From VXNE01 sp965205735 (lineage in GTDB: Bacteria; Pseudomonadota; Gammaproteobacteria; Pseudomonadales; Azotimanducaceae): a stretch of DNA of 64,000 nt. The notes beneath the pieces were generated by a model. The model saw nothing but the letters and a program-made list of their open reading frames with translations. It searched no databases and was not told the DNA's origin. The translations under genes were made by a program, and so were the position numbers. Where the stretch lies: NCBI GenBank assembly GCA_965205735.1, contig OZ242179.1:3100001-3164000 (forward strand), read 5' to 3'. Positions 37,826 through 47,213 of the stretch are shown here, piece by piece. Within the stretch, counting starts at the first letter, position 1. Every line of letters begins with the position of its first letter.

Positions 37826-37860
37826 CGAAAAACCCCGATGGCTGGAGGCGCATCGGGGTT
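37826..37860 (-). terminator. Intrinsic terminator or attenuator in the MFS gene leader
   Basis: On the minus strand a 10-bp perfect stem AACCCCGATG/CATCGGGGTT with a 10-base loop is followed by TTTCG, giving five consecutive T with the stem end. It lies 48-78 bases upstream of the MFS start, so it either ends a transcript coming from the right or attenuates the MFS transcript. No gene on that strand is seen immediately to the right. The rest of 37783-38097 holds nothing I can identify. Confidence 0.6.
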
Positions 37861-38097
37861 CCCGGGGGGTTCCTTTCGAACGGTGTGTGATAAAGGTACC
37901 TATCCGCTAGCGTCTCCCATCGGCGGGGCGAAATTCTCCCGCCATCGAACGCGCAACTCCCCACTCGACATGGCGTCGAAGGCGAGCGTCGCGGTCGAAC
38001 ATTCTGTTTGCATTCGGGTCATGGTGTTGGCCACGAATTCGAAGGCGCGCGATTGTAGAGTCGCCGGTCACCGCTGGCAACCATTGCCTCAGCGTTG

Positions 38098-39229
38098 TGT
38101 CAACGCAAAGTAGAAATGTCCCCTTTTTGCGGTTCGGGCCTTCCTCTTCTTCGAGAAGAAAACCTTGTTGCCGAAGCTGTGGGGTTTTGGTCGAGATGCG
38201 CGCGAGTGTGGGCAGCCGGTGGACAACGCGCGGCGGAACGCCCGGTCGATGTCCACTGGGCCGAGCGCGTCGTCCACGAACTGTCCACACGCCCCGAAGG
38301 GCGCGCGCCGGTCCGCAGGACTCATCCATAATTCCACGGGGTGGCGGCCGGCGCTCGCAGCTTCATCCTCCGGCCGCCACGCTCGCGGCGGCGGGCTTGA
38401 ACGGTCGCCGCCAGGAAGGTCCGGCGGCGGCTTGTAGGCCGGCCGCGCCCGCTGCTCCGCCTTCGCCGCGTCGACGTTCCCGCGCACGGTTTTGCCGTTC
38501 TCCACCGGAATCGGCTTCTCGCCCTCCGCCATGTCGGAGATGCCGCGCAGCCGCGCGCGCGGATCGCCCGATGTACAGCGTCCGCAAGGCCCGCGAGAAC
38601 TGCGTCAGCGCGTCCTCCCTATCCTTCTTGTTGACCCGGAACACGCTGTGGCGGTCAGAGTAGTACGCCACCGGCCGGCCGTGGGCCGCCAAATGCGCCC
38701 GAACCTCCCGGCGCGCCTTCGCCCGCCACAGGCCGTCCGCGATCATCCACTTCCGCAGCGTCTCCGCGGACAACCGCAGGCCGTGGACCTCGACCAGCTT
38801 CTCGCGCGCGAAAGTCGGGCCGAAGTCCGGGTGGCGCTCGCGCACCCATTCCATCGCCTCGCGCCGCGCCGCTTCCGCCATGGCGTTGTTCGAGGGCTTG
38901 CCCCGACGCCCCGAAACCAGACCCGCCGGCCCTCCCTCGCGGTAGCGCGCCAGCACCGCTTGACCTGCCGCACGCTCAGCCCCAGGCGCTCGGCCGCCTC
39001 GCGCTGCCGCAGCGCTTCTCCGCCACTTGCCCGATCACGCCCGCCCGATCCGACTCCCTCATGCTCAGCATCCCTTCCCGCGACACCAAAAGCACCCCCT
39101 CCGTCTCGGACAAAAGGGGACACTTTAACTTTGCAGAAAGGGGACATTACGGCTTTGGGCATCCTCGGCCACCCCGCATCGCACCAGAACGGTCAGAATC
39201 AAAAGGGACGTTTCTGCTTTGCGTTGACA
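38098..39229. mobile_element. Degenerate insertion sequence, ISNCY-like, ~1.13 kb
   Basis: The left end begins TGTCAACGCAAAGTAGAAAT and the right end, read on the other strand, begins TGTCAACGCAAAGCAGAAAC, forming terminal inverted repeats of about 28 bases with a few mismatches. Both are followed inward by the short sequence around AATGTCCCC/ACGTCCC. Between them is a broken transposase gene on the minus strand. No clear target duplication was identified. Confidence 0.7.
38363..39065 (-). pseudogene. Broken ISNCY-type transposase
   Basis: The minus strand encodes, in pieces, an HTH region (REAAERLGLSVRQVKR in one frame, then LARYREGGPAGLVSGRRGKPSNN in another), a middle part (ERHPDFGPTFAREKLVEVHGLRLSAETLRKWMI), and a DDE-type core motif (YYSDRHSVFRVNKKDREDALTQFSRALRTLYIG). 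This order is that of ISNCY-type transposases of about 400-450 aa. At least one frameshift (near 38960) and an internal deletion after RTLYIG prevent a complete product. Confidence 0.7.
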
Positions 39230-39260
39230 TGGTGGCGTTCCGCATTGACGTATAAACTCG

Positions 39261-39289
39261 CGATAACTAACGTTATCGTGATCACGATA
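39261..39289. promoter_or_regulatory. Overlapping palindromes in an AT-rich patch, operator-like
   Basis: Two palindromes overlap: CGATAAC-TAAC-GTTATCG (39261-39278) and a perfect 16-base TATCGTGATCACGATA (39274-39289), next to TATAAA at 39251-39256. They resemble a dimeric regulator's operator. The downstream 39290-39750 region contains no gene I can support, so the controlled gene may have been lost. Confidence 0.4.
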
Positions 39290-39754
39290 CGCAAATGCGC
39301 GGCACAAGTTTGCGAGTCGACGGCCCCCGGCATGTGGCGTTGCCCTCAGCCGCTTCTTCGGAGGCAAACATTCGACTGCTCCATGCCGCAGCCTCTTCAA
39401 AGCCATTCGCGGTGGAGAGGGTCGGTATGCGGCGGGTTTCGCGAAAAAGGGATGCGGTGGCCAGAACCAAAATCGATTGCCGCGACGGACCGACGACACG
39501 CATCGGCACGGGCGCACGGCATGACGTGTGGCCAGTCGGGAACGGGCTCGACCAGCATCCTCGACCTTCCACTTCACCCCTCCGATACGCCCGCCGATGC
39601 GAGCGATCCCAATACCTGTTTCAGCGCTTGTTCCTGGGCCGGCGCGCGTATTCATGGTTTCGCAGACGGCTTGCTCAGCGATGTCCCGCACGAGACGCTC
39701 GATCAAGCGATGACCCCAATCTTGTCCTGGTGCCGTCTGCCCACATCCGAGAAT
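39290..39754. other. Region without a supported gene
   Basis: Several frames are open in this GC-rich stretch, including one ending at 39760 with balanced composition (SDTPADASDPNTCFSACSWAGARIHGFADGLLSDVPHETLDQAMTPIL). No start signal, homology or conserved motif supports any of them. It may be decayed coding DNA between the insertion sequence and the surface-protein array. Confidence 0.4.
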
Positions 39755-39966
39755 CACTGAGGACTGAGTGTCGGCGGGGTCGCCGTGCGGCTGTCGGATG
39801 GTCGACGTGGTCCGTGTTCGCGGTGTTGTCGGTCGAGTTGTCCGGGATGGGCGCGTGGGGCGGGGAGGAGTCGCACACGGTGCCGTACGTGCCGTCGGCG
39901 TCGTCGGAGGGCCACCCGGGTTGGTACGGATCGAGAGCCGGCGAACACCGCGGTGCGCGATAACCA
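39755..39966 (+). pseudogene. 5' relic of an array surface-protein gene
   Basis: The translated segment ECRRGRRAAVGWSTWSVFAVLSVELSGMGAWGGEESHTVPYVPSASSEGHPG matches the start of the 44009 gene (ECRRGRGAAVGWSTWHKFAWLPAALLGMAAWGAEEAHTVPYVPSTSSQGHAG). One base is missing after the GH codons, so the next stretch (TTGGTACGGATCGAGAGCCGG) is out of frame, and the match ends near 39945. It shows that a fifth family member once began here. Confidence 0.75.
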
Positions 39967-40035
39967 ACTGACGTGTGCACGGGACCGGAGCGAGCTTCCA
40001 AGCGAGCAACAAGCATCCACCCAGGGAGATGAAAT

Positions 40036-41919
40036 ATGGGCCGCTCGCCGACGCATCGACTAGAAATTGCCTGCGGGCCTGTGGCTCCGCTGGGGGTCCG
40101 GATTGCGCTGCGCGCGTTGGGGCGCGCTTCGCGCCTCGGCAAGGGGACTGGGTGCGTCTTGGCGCTGCTGGCGACCAATGGCCATGCCGAAGAACGGTCG
40201 CCCGAACCGGTTGCCCCGGGCGTTTTCTACGTGTCCGCAACAGTCGTCGCGGATGGGGCCGGCGGACCCCGCGAAAGGGGCACGGCGGTCGCGTCTGCGA
40301 CCGCCGAGTGCGGGTGGGATGACCCGCCGCCCGGGGCGACTGTGGGGTGCGTCCCTCCAGTGGCGGAGGGCGCCCGGCAGCGCATTGTCATTCGGCGGGT
40401 CGACGCAGAGGGCGAGCCTGTCGCCGCGGAAGCCGATCTCGAGTTTCTATACAGGACGACGCCGATCTCGGCGACCGCGGACGCGGACTACCTGAGCGCC
40501 TCCGGAACGTTGACGATCAAGGCGGGCGAGTTCGTGTCCTCGCCGGCGACGTTCACCACCCTCGATGACGTGCTTGACGAGTTCCGCGAGGCATTCGCGG
40601 TCGCCCTCGAGAGCGACCACGAGTTTCCGGTCGATCTGGAATTCGACTACGTCGTGATCCCCATCAACGACAACGACCCGGAGGTCAGGGTTTCCCTGGA
40701 TGGGGAGGACGCCGCGGAGGACGCGGGCATCCTGTCCTTCGAAGTTTCCCTGAGCGGGACGAGCGGCAAGACCGTCATCGTGGACTACGGGACGTCGGAC
40801 GGCACCGCAACGGCGGACGCCGACTACCAGCCCGCCGCCGGGACGCTGACGTTCGAGCCGGGCGAGGTCGCCAGGACTGTCGAAGTGAGCGTCATCGACG
40901 ATGCCATCCACGAGCCGGCCGAATGGTTCGAGCTGGCGCTGGCCAATGCCCGCAACGCGCGCCTTCCGCGCTTTCCGGCGCGCGGCACCATTCAGGACGA
41001 TGATGCTTTGCTGATGATCGTCGGGGCGAGCGCGGAAGAAGCCTCGGGCCGGCTTGAGTTCGTCGTCACGGCAACCGGGCTGGTGGCGGGCGACGCGCCG
41101 GCTACAGTGAACTACGCAACGGAGGACGGCACGGCGACCGCGGGCGCCGACTATGAGCCGGTATCCGGCACCCTCACGTTCACGGCGGAGCGCGCCGAGC
41201 AGGTTGTCGCCGTGTCCGTGGTCGACGACGCGGTCGACGAGCCGGACGAGACACTGGTGGTGGTGCTGACGGACGCCGCGAACGCGACGATCGGGACGGC
41301 AACCGCGGTCGGCGTGATCGAGGACGACGACCCGGTTCCGGAGCTCGAGATCAGCGGCGGCTCGGCCTCGGAGGGGGAAACGATCGGGTTCGTAGTGACG
41401 CTGTCCGGTTCGACGGAGCGGACGGTGACCGTGGACTACGCGACGTCCGACGGCACGGCGGTTGCGGAGGCCGACTACCGGCCCGCCGCCGGGACGCTGA
41501 CGTTCGAGCCCGGCGAGATCGCCAAGACTGTCGAAGTGAGCGTCATCGACGATGCCATCCACGAGCCGGCGGAGTGGTTCGCGCTGGCGCTGGCCAATGC
41601 CCGCAACGCGCGCCTTCCGCGCGCCCCGGCGCGCGGCACCATTCAGGACGATGATGCTTTGCTGACGATCGCCGGGGCGAGCGCGGCGGAAGGCTCGGGC
41701 GGGCTTGAGTTCGTCGTGACGGCGACCGGGCTGGCGGCGGGCGCCGCGCCGGTCACCGTGGACTACGCCACCGAGGACGGCACGGCGACCGCGGGCGCCG
41801 ACTATGAGCCGGTATCCGGGACGCTCACGTTCACGGCCCAGCGCGCCGAGCAGGTTGTCGCCGTGCCCTTGGTCGACGACGCGGTCGACGAGCCGGACGA
41901 GACGCTGGTGTGGTGCTGA
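40036..41919 (+). CDS. Calx-beta repeat surface protein, 5' part (frameshifted)
   Basis: First 627 codons of a gene that continues in the next frame at 41910. After a poorly defined N-terminal export signal (ending near LALLATNGHA) come Calx-beta repeats of about 105-110 residues, recognisable by the pattern D-Y-x-x-x-x-G-T-L-T-F-x-x-G-E and ends such as GTIQDDD and GVIEDDD. Five are in this part. A pair of repeats is duplicated as a 651-bp DNA unit. The frame breaks at DETLVWC, where the sister repeat reads DETLVVVLTDA: one G is missing from a GTG run at about 41909-41911. Calx-beta modules bind calcium and occur in adhesins. Confidence 0.8.
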   Translation: MGRSPTHRLEIACGPVAPLGVRIALRALGRASRLGKGTGCVLALLATNGHAEERSPEPVAPGVFYVSATVVADGAGGPRERGTAVASATAECGWDDPPPGATVGCVPPVAEGARQRIVIRRVDAEGEPVAAEADLEFLYRTTPISATADADYLSASGTLTIKAGEFVSSPATFTTLDDVLDEFREAFAVALESDHEFPVDLEFDYVVIPINDNDPEVRVSLDGEDAAEDAGILSFEVSLSGTSGKTVIVDYGTSDGTATADADYQPAAGTLTFEPGEVARTVEVSVIDDAIHEPAEWFELALANARNARLPRFPARGTIQDDDALLMIVGASAEEASGRLEFVVTATGLVAGDAPATVNYATEDGTATAGADYEPVSGTLTFTAERAEQVVAVSVVDDAVDEPDETLVVVLTDAANATIGTATAVGVIEDDDPVPELEISGGSASEGETIGFVVTLSGSTERTVTVDYATSDGTAVAEADYRPAAGTLTFEPGEIAKTVEVSVIDDAIHEPAEWFALALANARNARLPRAPARGTIQDDDALLTIAGASAAEGSGGLEFVVTATGLAAGAAPVTVDYATEDGTATAGADYEPVSGTLTFTAQRAEQVVAVPLVDDAVDEPDETLVWC

Positions 41920-43991
41920 CGGACGCCGCGAACGCGACGATCGGGACGGCAACCGCCGTCGGCGTGATCGAGGACGACGACCCGGTTCCGGAGCTCGAGA
42001 TCAGCGGCGGCTCGGCCTCGGAGGGGGAAATGATCGGGTTCGCGGTGACGCTGTCCGGTTCGACAGCGCGGACGGTGACCGTGGACTACGCCACGGCGGA
42101 CGGGTCGGCGACGGCGGGCGCGGATTACGGGTCGGTGTCGGGAACGTTAACTTTCGCGCCCGGCGAGTCGAGCGCAACCGTGTCTGTGGACATCGTCGAT
42201 GACGAGACGTACGAGCCCGACGAGACATTTGTGGCGAGGCTGTCGTCGCCGGTCAACGCCGTCATCGCCGCCGGCGAAGCCACGGGGACGATCCTCGACA
42301 ACGACGAACAACCGGCAGCCGTCGCAGTCCTTCCGGATAACCCGATGCTGTGCGTGGGCGGCGCCCCCGCCCGCATCGACCTTTCCCGGCACTTTTCCGG
42401 CGACGGCCTTTCCTACTCGATGTCCGCTCCGGACCCGAGCGTCGCGACGGCGAGCCTGGGCGGTGCGGTGCTCGTCTTGACGCCGGTCGCCGAAGGCGCG
42501 ACTTCGGTGAGGGTGACAGCCGCGAACAAGGGTAGCCAGGCGACGCTCGAACTGATGATCACCGTCGTTGCCGATCCCGCGGAACTGGCCGCGATCGAGC
42601 GAGGGCTGGCCGTCGCGGGCGGCGCAATCCTGGCGGACGTGATAGACGCGATCGGCGGCCGGTTTGTCGATGCCGGCGCGTCCGACCGCGGATCCAACGC
42701 ACCGCCGCCGGCGCCGAGCGCGCTTGAGGATCGGAGTGCGGCGAATGTGTTCGGCGCCGAGTGGGTCGCGAATCCCGGCGGCTTTGCCGCGCGGGAGGTG
42801 TCGGAGGCATGGCCGCCCGCACCTCCTCTTGACAACATGCCTTTGGCCTCCGGTTCGCTGGCATTTTCGGCGACTCCCCACACGGGCGCGGGGAACTGGT
42901 CGGTATGGGGGCGAGGCAGCACGCGGCGTTTTGGCGACGGAGAGCTGCTTGAGGATGGATCCCTCACCGCGCTGCAGGTGGGCGCGGACGCGCGGGTTGG
43001 GGACTGGCTGGTTGGCGCCGCGGCGGGTCTGGCGCGCACCGATGCCGAGTATGGGTTCATGCGCTCCGTGGACGCCTGCGGCGGTGCCGGCGCGGGCGAG
43101 GGCGTGCTGGAGACGGAGATTTTGAGCGTCCACCCGTATGTCGGGCGGCGGGTGGGCCGCGGCTGGGTTTGGGGGACGGCGGGCGTGGGCGGCGGCGAGG
43201 CGGTCGTGGAGCGTTGCGCCACGGGCCACCGCACCGCCGCGGATCTGTCCATGCGGATGGGCGCGCTGGGCGGGCGGCATTTGATCCGCGGCGGCCAACG
43301 GGTGGAGGTTTCGTTGGTGGAGGACGTGGGCGTGCTTCGCGCGACGACCGAGGCGGCCATAGGTCCGGCCGGCGATCACGACATCTCCGTAGGGCGTGCG
43401 CGCCTCGGGTTGGAGGTGAGTGGCGTGTGCGCCACCGGGGCCGGGATCGTGGGATGGATCCGGGCGTTCGGTCGCCGCGACTGGGGCGACGGCATCGAGG
43501 GTTCGGGGGCGGAGGTCGCGCTGGGCGCGCGGCTGGACGCGCCGGAGAAGCGGGTGCGCCTCGAGGCGAGTGCGCACGCGGTGGCCGCGCACACCGAGGA
43601 CGATTACGAGGAACGCGGCGCCAACGTGGCGGCGGCATACCTGTCGCGGTCTGACGGGACTGGACTGCAAGCGTCGATGACATTGCGGCGGGGCGCGCCG
43701 GAAGAGATGAGCCGACTGGGCGAGAGCTGGCGGCTGTCGTCGGGGCCGCGCGACGCGCGGCGCGGCATGCGCGGGGACGTGTTCGTCGGGTTCGGTTTCC
43801 GGGCTCTGCGGGGACTGGCGCGGCCTTTCGCGGCGCTCGGGACGTCGAGCCGGGGAAGGCGTGTCGCCGCCGGGCTGCGTTACGAGGCGCTCGGCGGGCA
43901 GCCCGGGTTCATGGGTGAGTTTTCGATTGGGCATCGGCAGGGTAGTGGTGACGGCGGGTTCGTGATGGCGCGGTTCGAAGCGCGGCGCTGA
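41910..43991 (+). CDS. Calx-beta surface protein, 3' part with autotransporter-type beta-barrel
   Basis: Continuation of the preceding frame: the end of a Calx-beta repeat (VLTDAANATIGTATAVGVIEDDD), one more full repeat ending GTILDNDE, a 90-residue Ig-like stretch (DLSRHFSGDGLSYSMSAPDPSVATASL), a low-complexity linker, and from about 42880 a C-terminal domain of Gly/aromatic-rich strands (NWSVWGRGSTRRFGDGELLEDGSLTALQVGADAR, GWVWGTAGVGGGEAVVE, FVMARFEARR at the end) that looks like an outer-membrane autotransporter barrel. Joined to the 5' part the protein would be about 1,318 aa. The first codon given is only where this frame opens; no separate start is proposed. The next surface-protein gene starts 17 bases later. 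Confidence 0.8.
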   Translation: MVLTDAANATIGTATAVGVIEDDDPVPELEISGGSASEGEMIGFAVTLSGSTARTVTVDYATADGSATAGADYGSVSGTLTFAPGESSATVSVDIVDDETYEPDETFVARLSSPVNAVIAAGEATGTILDNDEQPAAVAVLPDNPMLCVGGAPARIDLSRHFSGDGLSYSMSAPDPSVATASLGGAVLVLTPVAEGATSVRVTAANKGSQATLELMITVVADPAELAAIERGLAVAGGAILADVIDAIGGRFVDAGASDRGSNAPPPAPSALEDRSAANVFGAEWVANPGGFAAREVSEAWPPAPPLDNMPLASGSLAFSATPHTGAGNWSVWGRGSTRRFGDGELLEDGSLTALQVGADARVGDWLVGAAAGLARTDAEYGFMRSVDACGGAGAGEGVLETEILSVHPYVGRRVGRGWVWGTAGVGGGEAVVERCATGHRTAADLSMRMGALGGRHLIRGGQRVEVSLVEDVGVLRATTEAAIGPAGDHDISVGRARLGLEVSGVCATGAGIVGWIRAFGRRDWGDGIEGSGAEVALGARLDAPEKRVRLEASAHAVAAHTEDDYEERGANVAAAYLSRSDGTGLQASMTLRRGAPEEMSRLGESWRLSSGPRDARRGMRGDVFVGFGFRALRGLARPFAALGTSSRGRRVAAGLRYEALGGQPGFMGEFSIGHRQGSGDGGFVMARFEARR

Positions 43992-44008
43992 GGAACCGTG
44001 AGCGGAAC

Positions 44009-47000
44009 ATGAGTGGAGCAAACGTGGTCCTGCCAGGCAGTCCCCCGGAGGCGGAGACTTCGACCGCGGTCTTGACGAGGACTGAGTGCCGGCGGGGTCG
44101 CGGCGCCGCTGTCGGATGGTCGACGTGGCATAAGTTCGCATGGTTGCCCGCCGCGCTATTGGGGATGGCGGCCTGGGGCGCGGAGGAGGCGCACACGGTT
44201 CCGTACGTACCGTCGACATCGTCGCAGGGTCACGCCGGGTTGGTGCGGATCGAGAGCCGGTCGGCTCGCCCGGGCGAGGTTCGCGTGGTTGCGGTTGACG
44301 ACGCGGGCCAGCGAGTGGAGGCGGGGCGGCTCACGCTGGGCGCGGGCGCGGCGGTCGAGTTCGAGATGGCGGCGATGGAGTCGGGACACGCGGCGCCGGG
44401 GCTGGCGGGGACGGGTCCGGGCCAGGGGGACTGGCGTCTGGAGCTGACGACGGAGCTGGACATCGAGGCGCGGGCGTACGCGCGTTCGGAAGGTTTTCTG
44501 ACGGCGCTGCACGACGCGGCGCTGGTGGCGGGCGAGGTCGAGTTGCCGCTTTTCCACCCCGGCGGCGAGGCGCGGCCGCGCGGCGTGCTGCGGCTGGCGA
44601 ACGCGGGCGGCGAGCCCGCGACGGTGAGCGTGCGGGGGGTGGACGACGCGGGCGTCTCGGGCGGCCCTGCGACGGTGGAGCTGGGGCCGTGGGAGGCGCG
44701 GAGCTACGCGGCGTCGGAGCTGGAGAGCGGATCGGCGGCGGGACTGACGGGATCGCTGGGCGACGGCGAGGGGAAGTGGCGGCTGCGACTCGCGGCGGAG
44801 CGCGGGTCGGCTTACGCGACGAACCTGCTGCTGGACGGATCGGGCGTTCTGTCGAGTGTTCCCGGGGGCATGTCGCGTGGAGGCCTTCACCGGGTTCCGC
44901 TGTTTCCGTCGGCGTCGGACGGTGCGGGCCGCCGCGGGCTGGTTCGGGTGGTGAACCGGTCGCCGGAGTCAGCGGAGGTCGGGATCGATGCGTTCGACGC
45001 GACGGACCGGGCCTACGAGAGGTTGCGGCTGTCGCTGGGCGGGGAGTCGTCGGAGCAGTTCGACTCGATGGACCTCGAGCAGGGCAATTCGGAGAAGGGT
45101 CTGACGGGGAGCACGGGATCCGGAGAGGGCGACTGGTGGCTGGAGCTTTCGAGCGCGTCGGACATCGAGGTGCTGTCGTACGTGGACACGGCGGCGGGTC
45201 CGCTGTCGGCGTTGCGCGGCGCGGCGGGAGTCGAGACGGCGACGGAGATGCGCTACGAAGCGGTGCTGCTGTCGGGAGAGTCGGGCGAGCTGCGGCTGCT
45301 GAACCCGGGCGGCGCGGCGGTTGAGGTTCGGGTGACGGGGACGGACGACGCGGGCGCATCGGGAGGCGAGGTGGAAGTGACGCTTGCGCCGTGGGCGTCG
45401 CGGACGTTGACGGCGACGGCGCTGGAGGAAGGCGAAGCGGGGCTGCGCGGCGCGCTGGGCTCGGGGACCGGGAGCTGGCGACTGATTCTGGAGTCGGACG
45501 GCGAGATCGATGTGCTGAGCCTCGTGCGCGGGTCGGCCGGGATGTTGTCGGACGTGTCGCGGCGGGGGCGGCCCGCGGGCGCGCCGCCGCGCACGGAAGT
45601 GATCGACGCGACGGCGTCGGAGGCGGACCTTCGGGTGGCGGTGTCGGCGAGCGGAGCGGAGCTGTCGCCCGGAGAGGCGTTCGATCTGACGGCGACGGTG
45701 GGCAATGTCGGCGATCGCCGGGCGTCGGCGACGACGCTGCGCTACCGCCGCTCGGCGGACGGCGCCATCACGACCGGGGACACCGAGGTGGGAACGGACC
45801 CCGTGGCGGCGCTCGCGGCGGCGCAGTCGCTCGCGCGGTCGTTGTCGCTGAGCGCGTCGACGGCGCCCGGCACGTACTACTACGGGGCGTGCGCGGACGC
45901 GGTGCCGGAGGAGACGAACACGGCGAACAACTGCTCGGCGGCGGTGGCGGTCCGAGTGACGGAGCCGGTCGCGCGCCCCGACCTGACCGTGGAGTCTCCC
46001 TCGGTGAGCGATGCCCGGCCGGATACCGGAGCATCGTTCACGTTCTCCGCCACCGTGCGCAATGCCGGCGACTCGTCCTCGGCGGCGACGACGCTGCGCT
46101 ACCGCCGCTCGGCGGACGCGACGATCACGACAACGGACGCGCAGGTGGGAACGGACGCGGTGGACGCCCTGGCCGCCTCCGGTTCGAGCGCGGAATCGAT
46201 CGCGCTGACGGCGCCGTCGACCTCGGGCGCGTACTACTACGGTGCCTGCGTTGACGCGGTGCCGGAGGAGTCCGATGTGGCGAACAACTGTTCCATGGGT
46301 GTGGGAGTCACCGTGGCCGAGCGGCCAACGCCGGATCTGGCCGTATCGGCGTCGAGTTCGGCGGTGGGCCGGGAGGCAAGTTGCAACACAAGAGATCCAG
46401 CGATGAGCACCAGTGCGACGGTCCGGAACGCGGGGGCCGGGAATGCGCCGGCGACGACGCTCCGCTACTACCGCTCGTCCGACGCGACCGCCTCGGCGGA
46501 CGATGCGGAGTTCGGCTCGGTCGTAGTGCCGGCGCTTGCGGCGTCTGGAAGCTGGGGCCACGACCTCGAATCCGACTTGATCTCGGGAACGCACTACTAC
46601 TACGCCTGCGCGGACCCGGCGCCAATCGAACAGGACAAGGCGAACAACTGTTCGGAACCGCAACGGATCGCTACGTCAGCCCTCTCGCCCCCCGACCTGA
46701 CAGTGATTGATTTTGGGGTCGTCCCCTATGCCGACCGACTTCATTTTTTTGTCAAGGCCAAAAACTTGGGAGATGGCATCGCGACCGGCCATCGGTTTGG
46801 TGTCTGTAGATCGACGGACCGAGCGCTTACTCGCTGTGAGACGATCTTGATTATGGACAATTCGATACCGACGGGAAGTAGTAACAGCCTCCGACGCGGT
46901 TGCCGAATCCTAAATGGGAAAAAATATCTCACGACGATTCGCGGCACATTCTATTTCCGCGCGTGCATACAAGATGTCACGCCGGAGGATGCGAATCCAG

Positions 47001-47038
47001 AAAATGATTGCTCGCAAATCTTGGAGGTAGTCCGCTAG
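44009..47038 (+). CDS. Giant secreted repeat protein, paralogue 1 (four N-terminal repeats, CARDB domains, divergent tip)
   Basis: A 1,009-aa predicted secreted protein. An export signal lies around residues 40-60 (FAWLPAALLGMAAWGAEE), followed by HTVPYVPS, shared by all paralogues. Four related ~110-residue units follow to about residue 520; each has a V-x-G-x-D-D-A-G strand, a GLxGxxGxGxGxWRL motif and a DIExLSYxxxxxGxLSxL end. Three CARDB domains follow (starting ADLRVAVSASGAEL, PDLTVESPSV and PDLAVSASSS), the first two with YYYGAC and NNCS signatures. The last ~115 residues (PDLTVIDFGVVPYADRLHFFVKAKNLGDG) are a divergent CARDB-like tip encoded by visibly AT-richer DNA. No membrane anchor is seen. 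The exact start is uncertain. Confidence 0.78.
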   Translation: MSGANVVLPGSPPEAETSTAVLTRTECRRGRGAAVGWSTWHKFAWLPAALLGMAAWGAEEAHTVPYVPSTSSQGHAGLVRIESRSARPGEVRVVAVDDAGQRVEAGRLTLGAGAAVEFEMAAMESGHAAPGLAGTGPGQGDWRLELTTELDIEARAYARSEGFLTALHDAALVAGEVELPLFHPGGEARPRGVLRLANAGGEPATVSVRGVDDAGVSGGPATVELGPWEARSYAASELESGSAAGLTGSLGDGEGKWRLRLAAERGSAYATNLLLDGSGVLSSVPGGMSRGGLHRVPLFPSASDGAGRRGLVRVVNRSPESAEVGIDAFDATDRAYERLRLSLGGESSEQFDSMDLEQGNSEKGLTGSTGSGEGDWWLELSSASDIEVLSYVDTAAGPLSALRGAAGVETATEMRYEAVLLSGESGELRLLNPGGAAVEVRVTGTDDAGASGGEVEVTLAPWASRTLTATALEEGEAGLRGALGSGTGSWRLILESDGEIDVLSLVRGSAGMLSDVSRRGRPAGAPPRTEVIDATASEADLRVAVSASGAELSPGEAFDLTATVGNVGDRRASATTLRYRRSADGAITTGDTEVGTDPVAALAAAQSLARSLSLSASTAPGTYYYGACADAVPEETNTANNCSAAVAVRVTEPVARPDLTVESPSVSDARPDTGASFTFSATVRNAGDSSSAATTLRYRRSADATITTTDAQVGTDAVDALAASGSSAESIALTAPSTSGAYYYGACVDAVPEESDVANNCSMGVGVTVAERPTPDLAVSASSSAVGREASCNTRDPAMSTSATVRNAGAGNAPATTLRYYRSSDATASADDAEFGSVVVPALAASGSWGHDLESDLISGTHYYYACADPAPIEQDKANNCSEPQRIATSALSPPDLTVIDFGVVPYADRLHFFVKAKNLGDGIATGHRFGVCRSTDRALTRCETILIMDNSIPTGSSNSLRRGCRILNGKKYLTTIRGTFYFRACIQDVTPEDANPENDCSQILEVVR

Positions 47039-47213
47039 CGCGGCGCGGATGTGTGGCGGCGCGGCCCGGAGGAACGGTCAAATGTCGAACAGCGCCTGTC
47101 GCACCAAGTCGCAGATCGAGTCCGTACCCGCACTGCGATGGCGAGTGATTGGTCGTTGTCAATTCCATGTCGGCAGTTGAAATTGACATCGGGCGGATGT
47201 CGAAAGCACCGGT

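Noticed and set aside
38492..39760. A 422-codon plus-strand frame through the decayed IS
   Set aside because: It runs antisense to the transposase pieces and crosses both IS end regions; the translation is low-complexity and not protein-like over the IS.
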